Shown piece after piece: positions 44,666 through 56,756 of a stretch of 64,000 nt of DNA. The notes beneath the pieces were generated by a model. It worked only from the letters and a program-made list of their open reading frames with translations. It did no database searches and had not been told where the DNA came from. The position numbers and the translations under genes are program-made. Each line of letters opens with the position of its first letter. Positions within the stretch are counted from its first letter, which is position 1. The stretch is taken from contig CM035166.1 of the NCBI GenBank assembly GCA_020205615.1, positions 79,534,467 to 79,598,466 of the forward strand, written 5' to 3'. This stretch comes from Panax quinquefolius (taxonomy: Eukaryota > Streptophyta > Magnoliopsida > Apiales > Araliaceae).

Positions 44666-45458
44666 TGATACAATCCTGATCAGCAAGTTATTCACATGTA
44701 GCCAGTATTATGTGGGCCTTTATAACTTTACATAATCAAATTACATGCAAAAGAAAGAAGTAAGTTTCACGAGGCAAAAGATCCTAACGTGGCAAGATTT
44801 TGGGATTTTTGGAAAAAGATTTTGTTTCTTAAAATATTAGGCAGATTCTATTAGCCTAATTTTTAGGGATTTGTTTTTTCAGATACTTATCAAATTCTAT
44901 TATAATTAGGATTTCTTTCCAGTTTAGATTTACTTTCTAAATAAGGTTTCTATTGTTTTATAAAAATAAGAATTTCTTTTCCAAATTGATTTCTACTTTT
45001 TTGTAGAATTATGGTTATAGTTTATAAATTCCTATTAGAATTAGGATTTTGAGTAGTATAAATAGAGGTCCAAGTTGATGTAATCAAACACATTATTCAT
45101 TATTCAATATATTTGTGAGGTTATTCTCTACTTTTGGTTCTTTGAAGAATTCATAAGTATTTTCTTAATTATTTCTTTGAGATTCAATTTGACTTATCAT
45201 ACAACAATTAATAGTTGTGTGTGGCGTCTTCTACCGCATCAATCATCGATTGTACCGAGATTATCGCTTCAATAAAAATGAGGGGTCAATGTGTCGTTGG
45301 TGTCCATTCAATGCAGATTTTCTAATGCGAGCAATTGTACCAAGATTACCATCTACATAGACGAGGGGTTAAGGTGTTGCAAGCAATTCACCCAACAACT
45401 GTGCTAGAAACGATCCGGGCGAGGACCACCTCACGCAAGCGTGCCGTGTAGTCTATCA
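44666..45458 (+). mobile_element. 3' LTR of the CRM/Reina-like element
   Basis: 793 bases with the same ends as the left LTR, followed by TAATG. Confidence 0.92.
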
Positions 45459-45463
45459 TAATG

Positions 45464-46074
45464 CAATGTATATTTACACTATATGTGAATGATTAAAGAG
45501 TTTGGGAAAGGTAAATTAGAATGAAAAGCGATTTTAAGCATAACCAAAAAAAAAAATCAAAAGTTAGTGTGTCGGACTACTTTTAGGCTAACTGTTTCGA
45601 CTAGTTAGACTTGCTGAAAATTTTAAGTTTTCTGAGGTCTTTTAGTATGCAATCCCAGCTATCCATAGCCTCTGTAACGGACTAATTTTGACTTCGGAGG
45701 AGGGAGTTATGGCATTCCAAAGTGGGTGTGTGGAATCTGTCCAAAATTTGGAAATCAGATTTGAACATGTCCCTTGCTCGAATTTTTTGGAATTATGGGT
45801 GCAAAATTTGGAAAAGGTTATTGAATATGAGTTGTAGCCCAAGAAGTTAGCTTCGCGTGAGCTCAAGAATCGCTTAAAAATGTTTTGAAACGAATTAATT
45901 ATGACTATTTTAGCATAAGAGGGTAAAGCTAGGAAAAAAAAGTTAAGAACTGTTGTGATTGAGCATTTTTAAGGCATGTTTTGAGCTATTTATAAAACCC
46001 AAAATGGGTGGTTTGTATTTTCTTAAAATAGTCTTCTATGGTGTCTATAATATATTAAAATTTGGTAGAAATCA
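45464..46074. other. Unassigned sequence, probably LTR of an older element
   Basis: Resumes the sequence interrupted at 40348. No coding region is recognisable; 45642-45866 on the minus strand is open but has no family features. Phrases such as GTCCAAAATTTGGAAATCAG and TAACGGACTAATTTTGAC look like LTR sequence. It is split again at 46074. Confidence 0.4.
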
Positions 46075-49000
46075 TGTGACAACCCGAATTTTCATAAATT
46101 ATTAAAATAAGAATTTAATAATTAAAATTCTTATTATGAGGTGTATATATTTTGAATTATGTGTTTTGGTGTGAATAAATTAAATTTTTATGTGATTTAA
46201 TAGTTGATTAAACTATTAAAGGAAATAAAAGAAATTAGTCACGATAAGGAATTTGGTGGCAAAGGAAATAAACCCTATAAATATTGGGTAATTTAAATTA
46301 AGTTGAAACTATATTATGGAATAATATTGTTTGAATATTTAAACCTTACTTGGTAGTGGTGTTGTAGTAAAGTGGATAAAATGGTTAATTCACTTAATTA
46401 AAATAGTGAGTTAATATATGAGTTTTGCTAAATAAATTTGGTATTTTAATATATATTACATGTTATGGTAATATATAAAAAGGTTTAGTATCTTAAATGA
46501 TGTTAATAAAATATAATTTGATGGTGAGAGAAGAAATACAAATATACCTATAAATAATTATTGGTTAGAGATTAATAAATTGAATTAATAATTAAGCGGT
46601 GATAAGATTTATGGATTAAATAAATTGTCTTTGAGACAATTTGTGCAAGAAAAAGGAATGTAATGATTATATATAATAATTATATAATTCATTTGAGTTA
46701 ACTAAAATAATTAGTGGAATAAATATTAACGATTTTAATAGAAATATTTATTTTATTAGAGATGTTTATTTTAGTTACAAAGGTAATTTCATAATTTATA
46801 GTGTAGTAATTATACATATTATAATTGTGTAATTACTTAATGTAGCTAAATAGTTTAACAATAAAATGAAGTGTGACATATGTATCATATAGTAAAGGAG
46901 TTGTTAAAATAATTGGATCGAAGATTATTTGAGTTAGCCAAACAAAGCCTTGGAGCTTTTGAATTTCTTATTTTAATCTTGTTTTGCCAAACAAGGCTTA
47001 AGGAATGATTAAGTCATTATTTTAATTGGTTTTGCCAGACAAAGCCTTATGGCTTTTGATTTTTAAAAAACTATAACTGACATCAGTTATATATATATAT
47101 ATATATATATTTATATTATATATTAATACGTATTATATTATACGTTATATATCAGTTATATTTTTTATTACGTAAAAGAACAGAAGGAAGAAAGAAGAGA
47201 GAAGAAAGAAGAGAGAAAAGAGAGCGCTCTAGAGAGAGTTTGAGAGAAGAAGTTTTGCAAGAACAAGGAGTAATAATCAAAAGTTATGTTATTATCTTCT
47301 AGCAACGTTATAATATTTCTTCCCAAAGTTCTAGTTTTCTTTTAAGGTTCTAGTTTTTTTATATGAAACGTTCTCTGTAAAAGTTATATGGGTAGTAATT
47401 GTGATTATATATTTGGTATATATAATAATTTGTAGATAAATTGTTTTCATATGTTTAATATATGATTTAGAGTAGTTTACTTCATGTAAATAGGATATAT
47501 AAGGAGAAAGTTATTTGACAGTGAAATATATATGAATATGGCTTATTTTGAAGTCAAAATTGATGTTTAATTCATAGTATAATGTATAAATTGGCTACTG
47601 ATTGTGAAAATGCTTAGAAGAAACGAAAACAAAGTAATTGAAACTAATTGTTTTGGTTGTAAAATGAATTCACAGTAAGGAATTTTTCTATGAATGTCAA
47701 AAGAAGAAGAAATAATAGAAATAGTGAAATTAAAGGTTGTAATTTTGATGTTTATGTGGTTAGAAACATTAGTCTATGTTTCTATAAACATATTACAACT
47801 TGGGTAAGTTGGAATGATTGTTAGAAAGGAGGTTTTAGGCCTAATGTGACTTTCTGCAATGTTCGTTTGAGAACTACTAAAGGTACCCCCACCCCAACGG
47901 GCTATTATAGGCCAAAACCTCGGCACCGGCGAGAGGTAGTCTGACTTACAAATATTGAGAAAATCTTATCGGACATGTTTTACTAAAACAGCCATAACGT
48001 TTTCATACGAACTTCAATTGAGGAGATTCAAGATGATTCGGAACGAGGAAGAATAGACCTAAAAATTTTATTCTTTAAGTGTTTCGATTTTAGGTCGGGA
48101 ATAGGGGTCAAAATGTCCATCTTTGGGACTGTTATGTTTTCGGAGACAATCGGAGGGCGTCAGGCAAGCACATATGCAAGTGTAGTGCTTCTGACGATAA
48201 AAGATGTTGTTTTAAGTTATAAAACATGAATGTTAGTAAACATAATGATGCTTAACATTAATAAATGATGTATTAGATAAGTTGTATAAGCATACTAAGC
48301 ACACACAAGAGAGACAAATTGGGCGTGTGATGAATGAACGTTGAAACGTCGTGACAAGTGTTAATGATCGTAAAAAGTGTTTTAATTCAATTGAAATGAA
48401 TTTTATAAGATATGAAATGGGGTTAATATAAAACTAATAAGGATTCCTAGCAAGAATTAAACACTTAAATGGATTTGGAGTATTATTACAAATAAATATA
48501 GTGAGATATAAGTCGAAAGTTAACACAATTAAATTGAATATTGTGTATTGATAATATGAAGGATTATGAGATGTAGATTAAAGTTACATACAACTTCTAT
48601 GTATTGCTATGTGACTAATAGTTAATGTGAATGATTATATAATTGTGTAGGGCACGTGAAGTGCAGATAGCTGTAAGCTGTTAAACTATTATTGGTAAAC
48701 AATGATCAAGACAAGTCTTTCAGTTCCTATTTGCTATGTGAACTTGATGATGAACTATTTTAAATCTTTGTTGATGTGTTATGTATATATTGAAAGTATG
48801 AAACGTTAAAGTCAATTTATGACTACATTGATTGAGTAATAAATGTTGATTGAGTAAGGAACTCAATCTTTATACTAGTTATATGAACTGCATCATGTAT
48901 GTTATGTTAGTCCAATTTTTATGAGATGTATGTTATTATGTGTTACATGATGCATGAAAACTGTTAAATTTTGTTGGGTTATCGAGATCAACCTTGCAAA

Positions 49001-49611
49001 TAACCACTTTTGTAGGTTTAAGATTAAAGGTAAAGTTATGTGCTACTTGAAAGACATGAATCAGATGTGATACTTGAAGATTTATACACTTTGGCTGAAT
49101 TATTATTATTTGAACCATATTTAAGGTTCCGAATAATTTATGATGTTTAATAAATGTTGAGTTATAAAGTTTAAGTTTTGTTTGTTGTATGAAAGGGTAT
49201 TGAACCTGGATATAAGTTTTATTTATTAACTCTAATAAGGTGAGTAATAAGCTAAGTATGGTTCAAAGGTAGGTAAAGATAAAGGTTTTGAGAAATGTAC
49301 TTGATAAATCACAATAATTATGTAATAATAAACTGTAAAGTTTGAGTTATCTGATTTGTAATGGTTATTAGATTGAAATGTAAGATTCTATATAATAACT
49401 TTGATGAAGCGAATCATAAAATAAATTGATTCAAAGATGTGTATATGATAAAGGTTTTGATCCAGGGAATTAAATTAAGAAGACATAAAAGTTTAAATTA
49501 TTCCGCATTTTATTAAGTTTAACATCGAGTAATGATGTAAAATCAGAAGTTAGACGTATTATTAACGACCGAAGTCAATAGTTGAATTGTATGAATTTTG
49601 GGGTCGTTACA
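46075..49611 (+). mobile_element. Solo LTR (family S), plus orientation
   Basis: 3,537 bases, from TGTGACAACCCGAA to GGGGTCGTTACA, flanked by exact AATCA at 46070-46074 and 49612-49616. The inverse sequence is at 52135-55171. TGTGACAACCCG starts and GTCGTTACA ends are of the same general type as the Tekay LTR ends. It contains a TA run (47089-47110), a purine tract of GAAGAAAGAAGAGAG (47180-47250) that may be the leader, and a GC-rich ACCCCAACGGG patch near 47885-47900. No internal region is attached. Confidence 0.92.
47089..47110. repeat. (TA)n microsatellite
   Basis: TA run inside the solo LTR. Confidence 0.9.
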
Positions 49612-50753
49612 AATCAGACTTATGAGCAAAGAATTAGAAAATGGCAAAGTAGCCGCGAAGCATAGGAGTGTGCTGCCCATAAGCAGCATCAGCAGCAAGA
49701 AGGCTACTACCTGCTGCTCTTTTAGAGCTTACTTTTGACTCGCCTAGATTGTCCAAAATGTATGGATAATATTTTTTAAAAATAGGTGGACATACCACCT
49801 ATAACATGTAGGCTGTCAGAACATGTTCGCTGGTGGCCTAGGCCAAGCCAATGGTAGCTGGGCCTAGTCTGACACGGCGACGTGGTTTTCACAACGAAAT
49901 GCAATATTTGATGTTTTGACACATATTTCAATGTTATGACGCGAATTTTAAGGTTTTTGATAGTTAAGCGTATCCCGAAGCACCGAGATGGATATGAAAT
50001 GCAGTCTAGCAACCATATGACGCGTATATTCATTCGTATTATACTTGAAGCTATTAAAAAATATGTAAGCATAGGTTTACATATATAAGGATAAATCATC
50101 TGTATATTGGGAATACATTAATAATGTGAAAGAGCTATCCTAAAAGCTATACCTCGGAAATAAATATTTTTCGAAATGCAAAGCAAGAATTGTGCATATG
50201 GAGTTAAAAACTCATTATTGGTATATATAAGCTATGTATATACATAAAATATACAAATAACTTAAATTTACATACGAGCTAAGCAAGCAAGGCATGAATT
50301 TGCATTACGGTTAAGGTATATATGCAAAAACATATATATACTTTACGTATACATTAAAAGTGAAAAGTACTTTTATATAAACACGTTAAGCATTAAAAGA
50401 TATTATACATGAAAAATGGAGTCTAAGTTACTCATGAAAGCAAAGTTAAACTACAAACACACAAAGGAAGTCACGGATGCACTATGTAACTATAAGTTTA
50501 CATATAAATGCATATTAAGCCTATAAATGCAATATCAAAAGTTTATAAACTGTAAATGTAGTGAATTAACATTTTAAAAGTCGTGTTGGAACTTTTTGAG
50601 AATGTATGGCTATACTAAGCCGAAACTTAAAATATTCAAGAGGAATATGGAGGTTTCTTGGAAATAAGAATATCAGATATTGATATAGTTTATGTGAATA
50701 TTTACTAACCATACATGTTATGGGATATGAATGTGTGACTAATGTATGCATAC
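49612..50753. other. Unassigned sequence left of the Tat-like element
   Basis: Resumes the sequence interrupted at 46074. It contains GCAGCATCAGCAGCAAGAAGG near 49683 and CTAGGCCAAGCCAATGG near 49838, otherwise AT-rich. No gene or element end was recognised; probably part of an old LTR. Confidence 0.4.
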
Positions 50754-51400
50754 TGTTGGTCGAATTCTAAATACGCTCTACACGCAAGTGCACTTGGTCA
50801 ACAAGTAATATAATGATGAGAAAAGTATCGTTTCCACAGAGACTAGTATGAAATTAAACCTAACAATTACCAGTTTTATATTAACTTAATTTTATTAAAC
50901 TACTCAAATTAATGATTATAATTAACAAAAATTAAGAAACTAAAAATCCCAACCAATCAACACAACTTAATAATCATAAATTCAAGCAGATAATGGAGAA
51001 TTAGGCTTACAACTTCACTTTATGTCTCACTCTGATTATCACACCTTATTCCAGTTCAATTCACTATCTCAGTTTATTAATTAAGAACACTCAAGTAGAA
51101 TTAGCCATCTCTTAATGCACTAATACCATATTAACTTAAATCTAAAAATTTGATAGAACTAAGCCAATCACCCTAATTAACTATTTCATTATATTTTTAT
51201 GTGAATTAAAATAAAATAAGGTTTAAATTCCAAGTTCATTACCCGATTACATGCGATGCTAGGTATATCTCTATCTTAACATTCATCAAGATTCCATTAA
51301 AACACAGAATTCAAGAACACATATTATAATGATTAAGTCTAGATTCATACATCATCTCTCGAATCCATATACATCTACACAGAATTGGTGATCAAACATT
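50754..51400 (-). mobile_element. Partial 3' LTR of Tat-1
   Basis: Starts TGTTGGTCGAATTC in plus view. It matches 63252-64000 in order: ACGCAAGT...GTGGTCAAC block, GGAGAATTAGGCTT block, TTAATCAAGAACAC block, TCTATGTGAATTA block. The match ends near 51400, well short of a full LTR (compare 57799-59493 of the relative), so the LTR's 5' part is missing. Confidence 0.8.
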
Positions 51401-51528
51401 GAAAAGCCTAAGGGAATTAGACATTGTACAGCCATGAGAAATAAAAAAAAAGAACAAAAAGCTCCTGTAATTGAAAAATAAAGCATAAGTACCACATTTG
51501 GACCCTCAATACCGGTAACTGTTTGATG
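51401..51528 (-). other. Integrase tail and rearranged junction of Tat-1
   Basis: On the minus strand the integrase continues after a stop as IEGPNVVLMLYF (typical EGPYVV). The sequence then becomes homologous to 59873-60013, but in the opposite orientation to the rest of that element: TACTTATGCTTTA, TTACAGGAGCTTTTTG, GTACAATGTCTAATTCC. It is a breakpoint region. Confidence 0.6.
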
Positions 51529-52134
51529 TTATGGGGCAAATTTTCCTTTAGATTGATCTTGGTTGTCAAGGACTTTCTTCAAGACCAAGTCATTTTCTTT
51601 AAATTGTAGTAGCCGGTCTTTCTTGTTATAGGATCGAGCGATCCTTTGTTGATATAATTGACCATGAAAAATTGTTGTGGCCCGTCTTTCCTCTATCAAA
51701 GATAATTGGTGGTACCGATCTTGTAACCATTGGTCTTCCTCCATTTGAGCATCTATCAATACTCTCAAGGATTCCATTTCTACTTCTATGGGCACCAGTG
51801 CTTCCATGCCATAGGTTAATGAGTAGGGGGTTGCCCTAGTGGAAGTGCGCATTGACGTTCTGTAGGCTAATAGAGTCAGAGGAAAAAAGTCAGGCCATCC
51901 TTTGTGATCGGTGGACTTCTTTTGCATGATCTTTTTAATATTCTTATTAGCCACTTCAACATCATCATTCATCTTTGGACAATATATGACGGAGTTAAGA
52001 TGTTTAATGTGGAATTTATTGCATAATTCCTCCATCATTTTGTTGTTGAGGTTTTTGGCATTGTCTGATACAATCTCCTTCGGTTGTCCATATCGACAAA
52101 TGACATTGTTTCTGATGAAACCAATGATCACCTC
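51529..52134 (-). pseudogene. pol: Integrase of Tat-1, 3' part
   Basis: A long open minus-strand stretch (about 200 codons): FIRNNVICRYGQPKEIVSDN with the second catalytic D, then HIKHLNSVIYCPKMNDDVEV, where N-G-x-x-E-A of the family is altered but the region of the catalytic E is retained (V-E-V-A-N-K-N). LTLLAYRTSMRTSTRATPY, GMEALVPIEVEMESLRV and a C-terminal KENDLVLKKV follow. The part before it lies at 55172-55330. The unbroken frame suggests recent decay. Confidence 0.93.
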
Positions 52135-55100
52135 TGTAACGGCCCCAAAATTCATACAATTTAATTCTCAACTTTGGTCGTTAATAACACATCAACCTTC
52201 TGATTTTACATCATTATTCGATGTTAAACCTTATAAAATGCGGAATAATTTAAACTTTTATGTCTTCTTACTTTAATTCCCTGAATCAAAACCTTTATCA
52301 ACTACATGTCTTTGAATCTATCTTATTTTATGATTCGCTTTATCACTGTTATCATATAAAATTTTACATTTCAATCCGATAACCTTTACATATCAGATAA
52401 CTCTAACTCTATCTTTACAACTCAATATAAAATTATACATCATAAAACATTTAATACATCCCATGAGTCTTACTCATGATTTACGAAAATAGCAACTTTA
52501 GCTAAAATATAAATCTTCGTATATTATTTCTGATCCACTTCAGTCAAGTAGGACATAGTGTTATCTTCAACCCTTAACCTGCAAAAATGTTTATTTGCAA
52601 GGTTGAGTTCGACTGCCCAGCAAAATCTAACAGTTTTTATGCAACACGTAGTATAATAACATATTCAACATATAACTCTTAAACATTGGACTATCATAAC
52701 ATACAGGCTACAGTTCATATAACAAGTATAAAGATTGAGTTCCTTACTCAATCAACATGCTTTACTCAATCAACGTAGTTATAAGTTGACTTTAACGTTT
52801 CATGCTTTCAACATAAATATAACACATCATGTTATTTACAATAAATATTTAAAATAATCAAATTCACATAGCAAATATGAACTGAAAGACTTGCCTAGTT
52901 TGTAGATTACAAATTACAAAAAATAGCTTAAATGCTTTGCGTACATCCTACAACAGTTCAAAGGTTCATATTCACATGCATTAGTTACACATATAACAAA
53001 ACCATAATGACTCTTAGTCTTAATCATTTATAACTTGCGTCGCTTTGAAACTTAACACATATCTTCAGGTGTTTACTCATCTTCATATGACTCTTATCAT
53101 TACATAATCCCATTTTGTGTTTCTTTTTACTTCTTTCGAAACTGACACTTAACGTTCATTAAAGTCGTCATAGATTCCATTACCACATATTAGATGTATT
53201 ACACTTGTTAACAACAACTAAGTTATATAACCTCTGCCTTATATCTCGTTACACTTCTCTTACAATTGACAATTAAGTCTTCTTCCACGTATTTACATCT
53301 TGTTAAACATATATTATATTAACTAATCAAGTTATCATTAAAATCGTTCTTTCAACTTATATCCCTCTATAAACCAGCATAAACCTTATCATTTATCTTT
53401 AACTTTTTAAAACATCACATTTGGTTTCATTACATAACTTACTCAAGTGACAACTAAAATCTCCATATTTTGATATTATAACATACTGCAATATGTTATT
53501 ATAGCTCACATTATGTCTTAAACATCATTAACATGCTTGCCAAACTAGATTAAGTCCATTAGTCATGTCCTACAAATAAGGCGGACTTCATCGTCTTAGA
53601 CTGTGGTACGGGCGAATAGCTGCGCCGTATACTTAAGCTGGGACCAAGGCAATTTCAACATTGGCGTAAATTTGCATCGTTTACGGCCTTGGCTTTCAGG
53701 TAGTAATTGCTACCGGTGCAATGTATGTAACTAGAAACGCAAAGAACAAAGTGTTCCATTTTTAGCCCAACTAACACGGATTTCACCCATAAAATAGTGA
53801 AATTAATATATACAATTGATATAAAACTAACACAAAACATGTTTCCTCATATATTCATCAACTTAGAACATTTAAACATCAATTTAAACTAATTTAATTC
53901 CTTAAAATTTCATGTTTTCATATAAAACTCAGTTTTTGACACCTTTAGCGAATTCGATCACCACAAATTCATTTCTTAACCAATTTCCACGATTCGGACT
54001 ACGCTGCTTTCGTTTCTTAACATATTAACATAATCCAATAATAAATTACAGATTATAACACATATAGAGCATCAAATTTTGTACTTTCTAAAGCCATATC
54101 ATATGAACATATCACTGTTTTTCCTTCTTCTTCCTACAATCCCAATTCTCACGAATTTGACAATAAGTATCAAGTATTACTCATATATGATGATTAACAG
54201 TCAATAACCCATATATACAAGTATATATATCAATCTAATCATAACTATAAATTTATAGGAAACAACCACAAGAAATCAAAACATATAAATTAGAAGAAAT
54301 TTTATACCTTAAACCTTGATTAATGGGAAGAAGAGTGATAAGGACTTTGATACTCCAACTCTTTAGCAAAGTTTTCATAGAATTTCTCTCCTCCTACCAA
54401 GCTCTCTCAATACTCTGTTCTTTAGTTTTAGACAAAATACGTGAAATAAGGGATAACCCAACTGAGCGCTAGCCTCGAAAAAAGACGCATAAAACAAACT
54501 GAAGCTACCCACGTACTTTAGTTATAAAACCCAAACATGCGTCAGTTGGAATAAGCCAAAGGCCACAAGGTCCTGTTTGACTATACACCAAATCCCCCAT
54601 AATAGATTATTTTCATAATATTATATTATATAGTTTCACTTGTCACATATGCAACCCATTTAAATAGCTCAAAATTTATAATTATAATAATTATAATCGT
54701 ATTATAATTATACTAATAATAAATAAATAATCATATATCTAATTTAATTAATAAATTAGAAACATCACTTTATTGAATTTATTTATTTCCTTTAATATTA
54801 AGCAATTCATTTAACTTAAATTATTCATTAAATTAAATCCTTCAAATAAAAATTAGCATTATTTAATTTAATTAACATTAATCAATTTAGTTACTAAATT
54901 AATTCACCACAATTTATCAATTATTTATTGTTCTCGATAAATAAATTATTTAAAATATTTATTTAATTCAATAAATATTTAAAATTAATTACAAAATTCA
55001 TTTAATTCATTCAATAGTTAACTTAACTATTAAACCTCACTTTCCCAATATATGAATATATATTTCTCTTCACATGTATATATACATACTCAAACTCAAA

Positions 55101-55171
55101 ATATCTCATAATAAGAATTTTTAATTATTAAATTCTTATTTTAATAACTTATAAAAATTCGGGTTGTCACA
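52135..55171 (-). mobile_element. Solo LTR (family S), minus orientation, inside Tat-1 integrase
   Basis: 3,037 bases, TGTAACGGCCCC to GGGTTGTCACA in plus view, the reverse of 46075-49611 and about 500 bases shorter. Exact ACCTC duplications are at 52130-52134 and 55172-55176. Removing it restores a continuous integrase (WVEAASFRRVTKEV followed by IGFIRNNVICRYG). Confidence 0.93.
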
Positions 55172-55425
55172 ACCTCTTTGGTAACTCTGCGGAAAGAGGC
55201 TGCCTCTACCCATTTGGTGAAATAGTCGATCATGGTGAAGATAAACTGATGACCATTGCTGGCTTTGGTCTCGATCGACCTGATCACGTCCATTCCCCAC
55301 ATTGAGAAGGGCCAGGGTGAACTCATATTGTGGAGTTCCCTTGGAGGGGCATGGATAGCATTTTCATGAATTTGGCATTGATAACATCTCTTGGCGTGAT
55401 CATCACAGTCATCTTTGAGATAGAG
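55172..55425 (-). pseudogene. pol: Integrase of Tat-1, core start
   Basis: Minus strand. SPWPFSMWGMDVIRSIETKA with the first catalytic D, then FIFTMIDYFTKWVEAASFRRVTKEV. Upstream, toward 55425, are the CxxC-type residues (CDDHAKRCYQCQIHENAI-like), i.e. the end of the zinc-binding region. Confidence 0.9.
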
Positions 55426-55664
55426 TCAGTAATGCCCTATTCTTAAGATCTTCTTAACAAGTAGAGGACTGCTTATGTGTGGGCCGCATACTCCACCATA
55501 TATTTCATCCATGAGTCTCTGGGCTTGGTCTTTGTCTAGGCATCTTAGAAGGCCTAGTCCCGCATCTCTTTTATAGAGTGTGTCTCCGCTCAGATAGAAT
55601 TTCATGGCCATTCTATAGATCAGCTTTTTTCAGCTTGACTCGCCCTAGTGGGCGTAGATCCGTC
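55426..55664 (-). pseudogene. pol: Integrase N-terminal (zinc-binding) part of Tat-1
   Basis: Minus-strand MKFYLSGDTLYKRDAGLGLL, RCLDKDQAQRLMDEIYGGVC and GPHISSPLLVKKILRIGHY. The histidines match the usual HHCC pair; CGPHI is the usual CGPHM. Confidence 0.88.
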
Positions 55665-56335
55665 TCACATATATTCCTTAATGGAATGGTACCAAGGGTG
55701 TTGGATTGGAGGCAGTTCATCTGATACTTCTACGATGTAATTCCCATAGGCTGGGGCCTTTTGGCTGGCAAATTTAATATTTGGAATGCTTCTCCTTTCA
55801 GATATGTTGATCAAGGAGGCCAAAGTTGCTAATGCATCTGCAAAGTCATTCTTGTTTCGAGGAATGCAGAGGAATGATATTTCTTCAAACTCCGAAGCCA
55901 TCTGGATAACTTGGCGATGTTAAGTCAGCAAATGTAATTCTTTAGTGTGATAGATCTCAATGGTTTGTTTGATTACCAGTTCGGAATCTCCAAAGACAGT
56001 TAACCGTTTAACGCCCATAGATTGGGCTAGCTTCAACCCCATTATACAGCCTTCATACTCACTGTGTTGTTGGTGCTGATAAACTGCAATTTGATAGCAA
56101 CAGGATACTGTTCTCCTAAAATAGATACCAAAACTACTCCTGCTCCGTTACTTTCCATGTTTACAGCTGCATCAAAATACATCTTCCATGACTGGACTGT
56201 ATTCTCCTGATGGTGTTTCTGAATTATCATTACCCCTTCATCGGGGAAATATGTTTCCAAAGGTTTGAAATCCCCTGATGGTGCTGCGGCCAGTTGATCC
56301 GCAATTTCTTGACCTTCAATAGACTTTTGGGTCAC
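55665..56335 (-). pseudogene. pol: Archaeal-type RNase H (aRH) of Tat-1
   Basis: Minus strand. SWKMYFDAAVNMESNGAGVV and VLVSILGEQYPVAIKLQF give the first catalytic D. A frameshift follows near 56045. Then come KRLTVFGDSELVIKQTIEIY (second D region), MASEFEEISFLCIPRNKNDF and ADALATLAS. An extra RNase H between the normal RNase H and integrase is diagnostic of Tat-lineage elements. Confidence 0.85.
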
Positions 56336-56756
56336 GTAGATGATGTCGAATTACTGGAGGATCAACTGCCATTTGGACAGTCGATAATTAAACTTAGGTT
56401 TGTTGAATACGTATTTGAGAGGATCCACACGAGATATGAGATGGGTTGTGTGACCATGGAGATAATGTTGTAATATCATGGAAGGACAAATGAATGCACA
56501 ACAAGTCTTTTCAATCAAGGTATATTTATGCTCACTGATGCTGAATCTTTTGCTGAGGTAATAGATAGCTCTTTATTTCCCTCAATCGTCTTTTTTTCCT
56601 AGCATGCAGACATGAAATTATCATTGATTGACAAGTACATAAATAGGGGAATACCATCCCTGGGTGGTACCAAGACAGGAGCTTAGACTAATTTCTCTTT
56701 GATGGAAAGGAAGGCTTTTTTACACTCTTCGTCCCATTTCTTGGAGGAGTTCTTCC
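56336..56756 (-). pseudogene. pol: RNase H (first) and connection of Tat-1
   Basis: Minus strand, several frames: YYLSKRFSISEHKYTLIEK, CCAFICPSMILQHYLHGH, TTHLISRVDPLKYVFNKP and KFNYRLSKWQLILQ, then an in-frame stop and FDIIYVTQKSIEGQEIADQL at the junction with the aRH. Confidence 0.82.

Larger units (their letters stand above)
40349..45458 (+). mobile_element. CRM/Reina-like chromovirus with inverted gag-protease block
   Basis: LTRs at 40349-41195 and 44666-45458 (847 and 793 bases) begin TGATACAATC and end GTCTATCA, with exact TAATG duplications outside. A tRNA-Met-type primer-binding site (41198-41211) follows the left LTR. Pol (RT, RNase H, integrase) reads on plus, but gag and protease read on minus between the primer-binding site and RT. 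The integrase stops short and joins the right LTR directly, with no usual polypurine tract. The pol sequence type (IPNRPAYRSDPKE..., [16 protein letters not shown]) and the short LTRs suggest the CRM or Reina clade; I cannot decide between them. Confidence 0.9.

Noticed and set aside
45642..45866. 74-codon minus-strand frame
   Set aside because: Lies in LTR-like sequence with no recognisable motif.
51911..52276. Plus-strand 121-codon frame
   Set aside because: Antisense to the Tat-1 integrase and crosses into the solo LTR.
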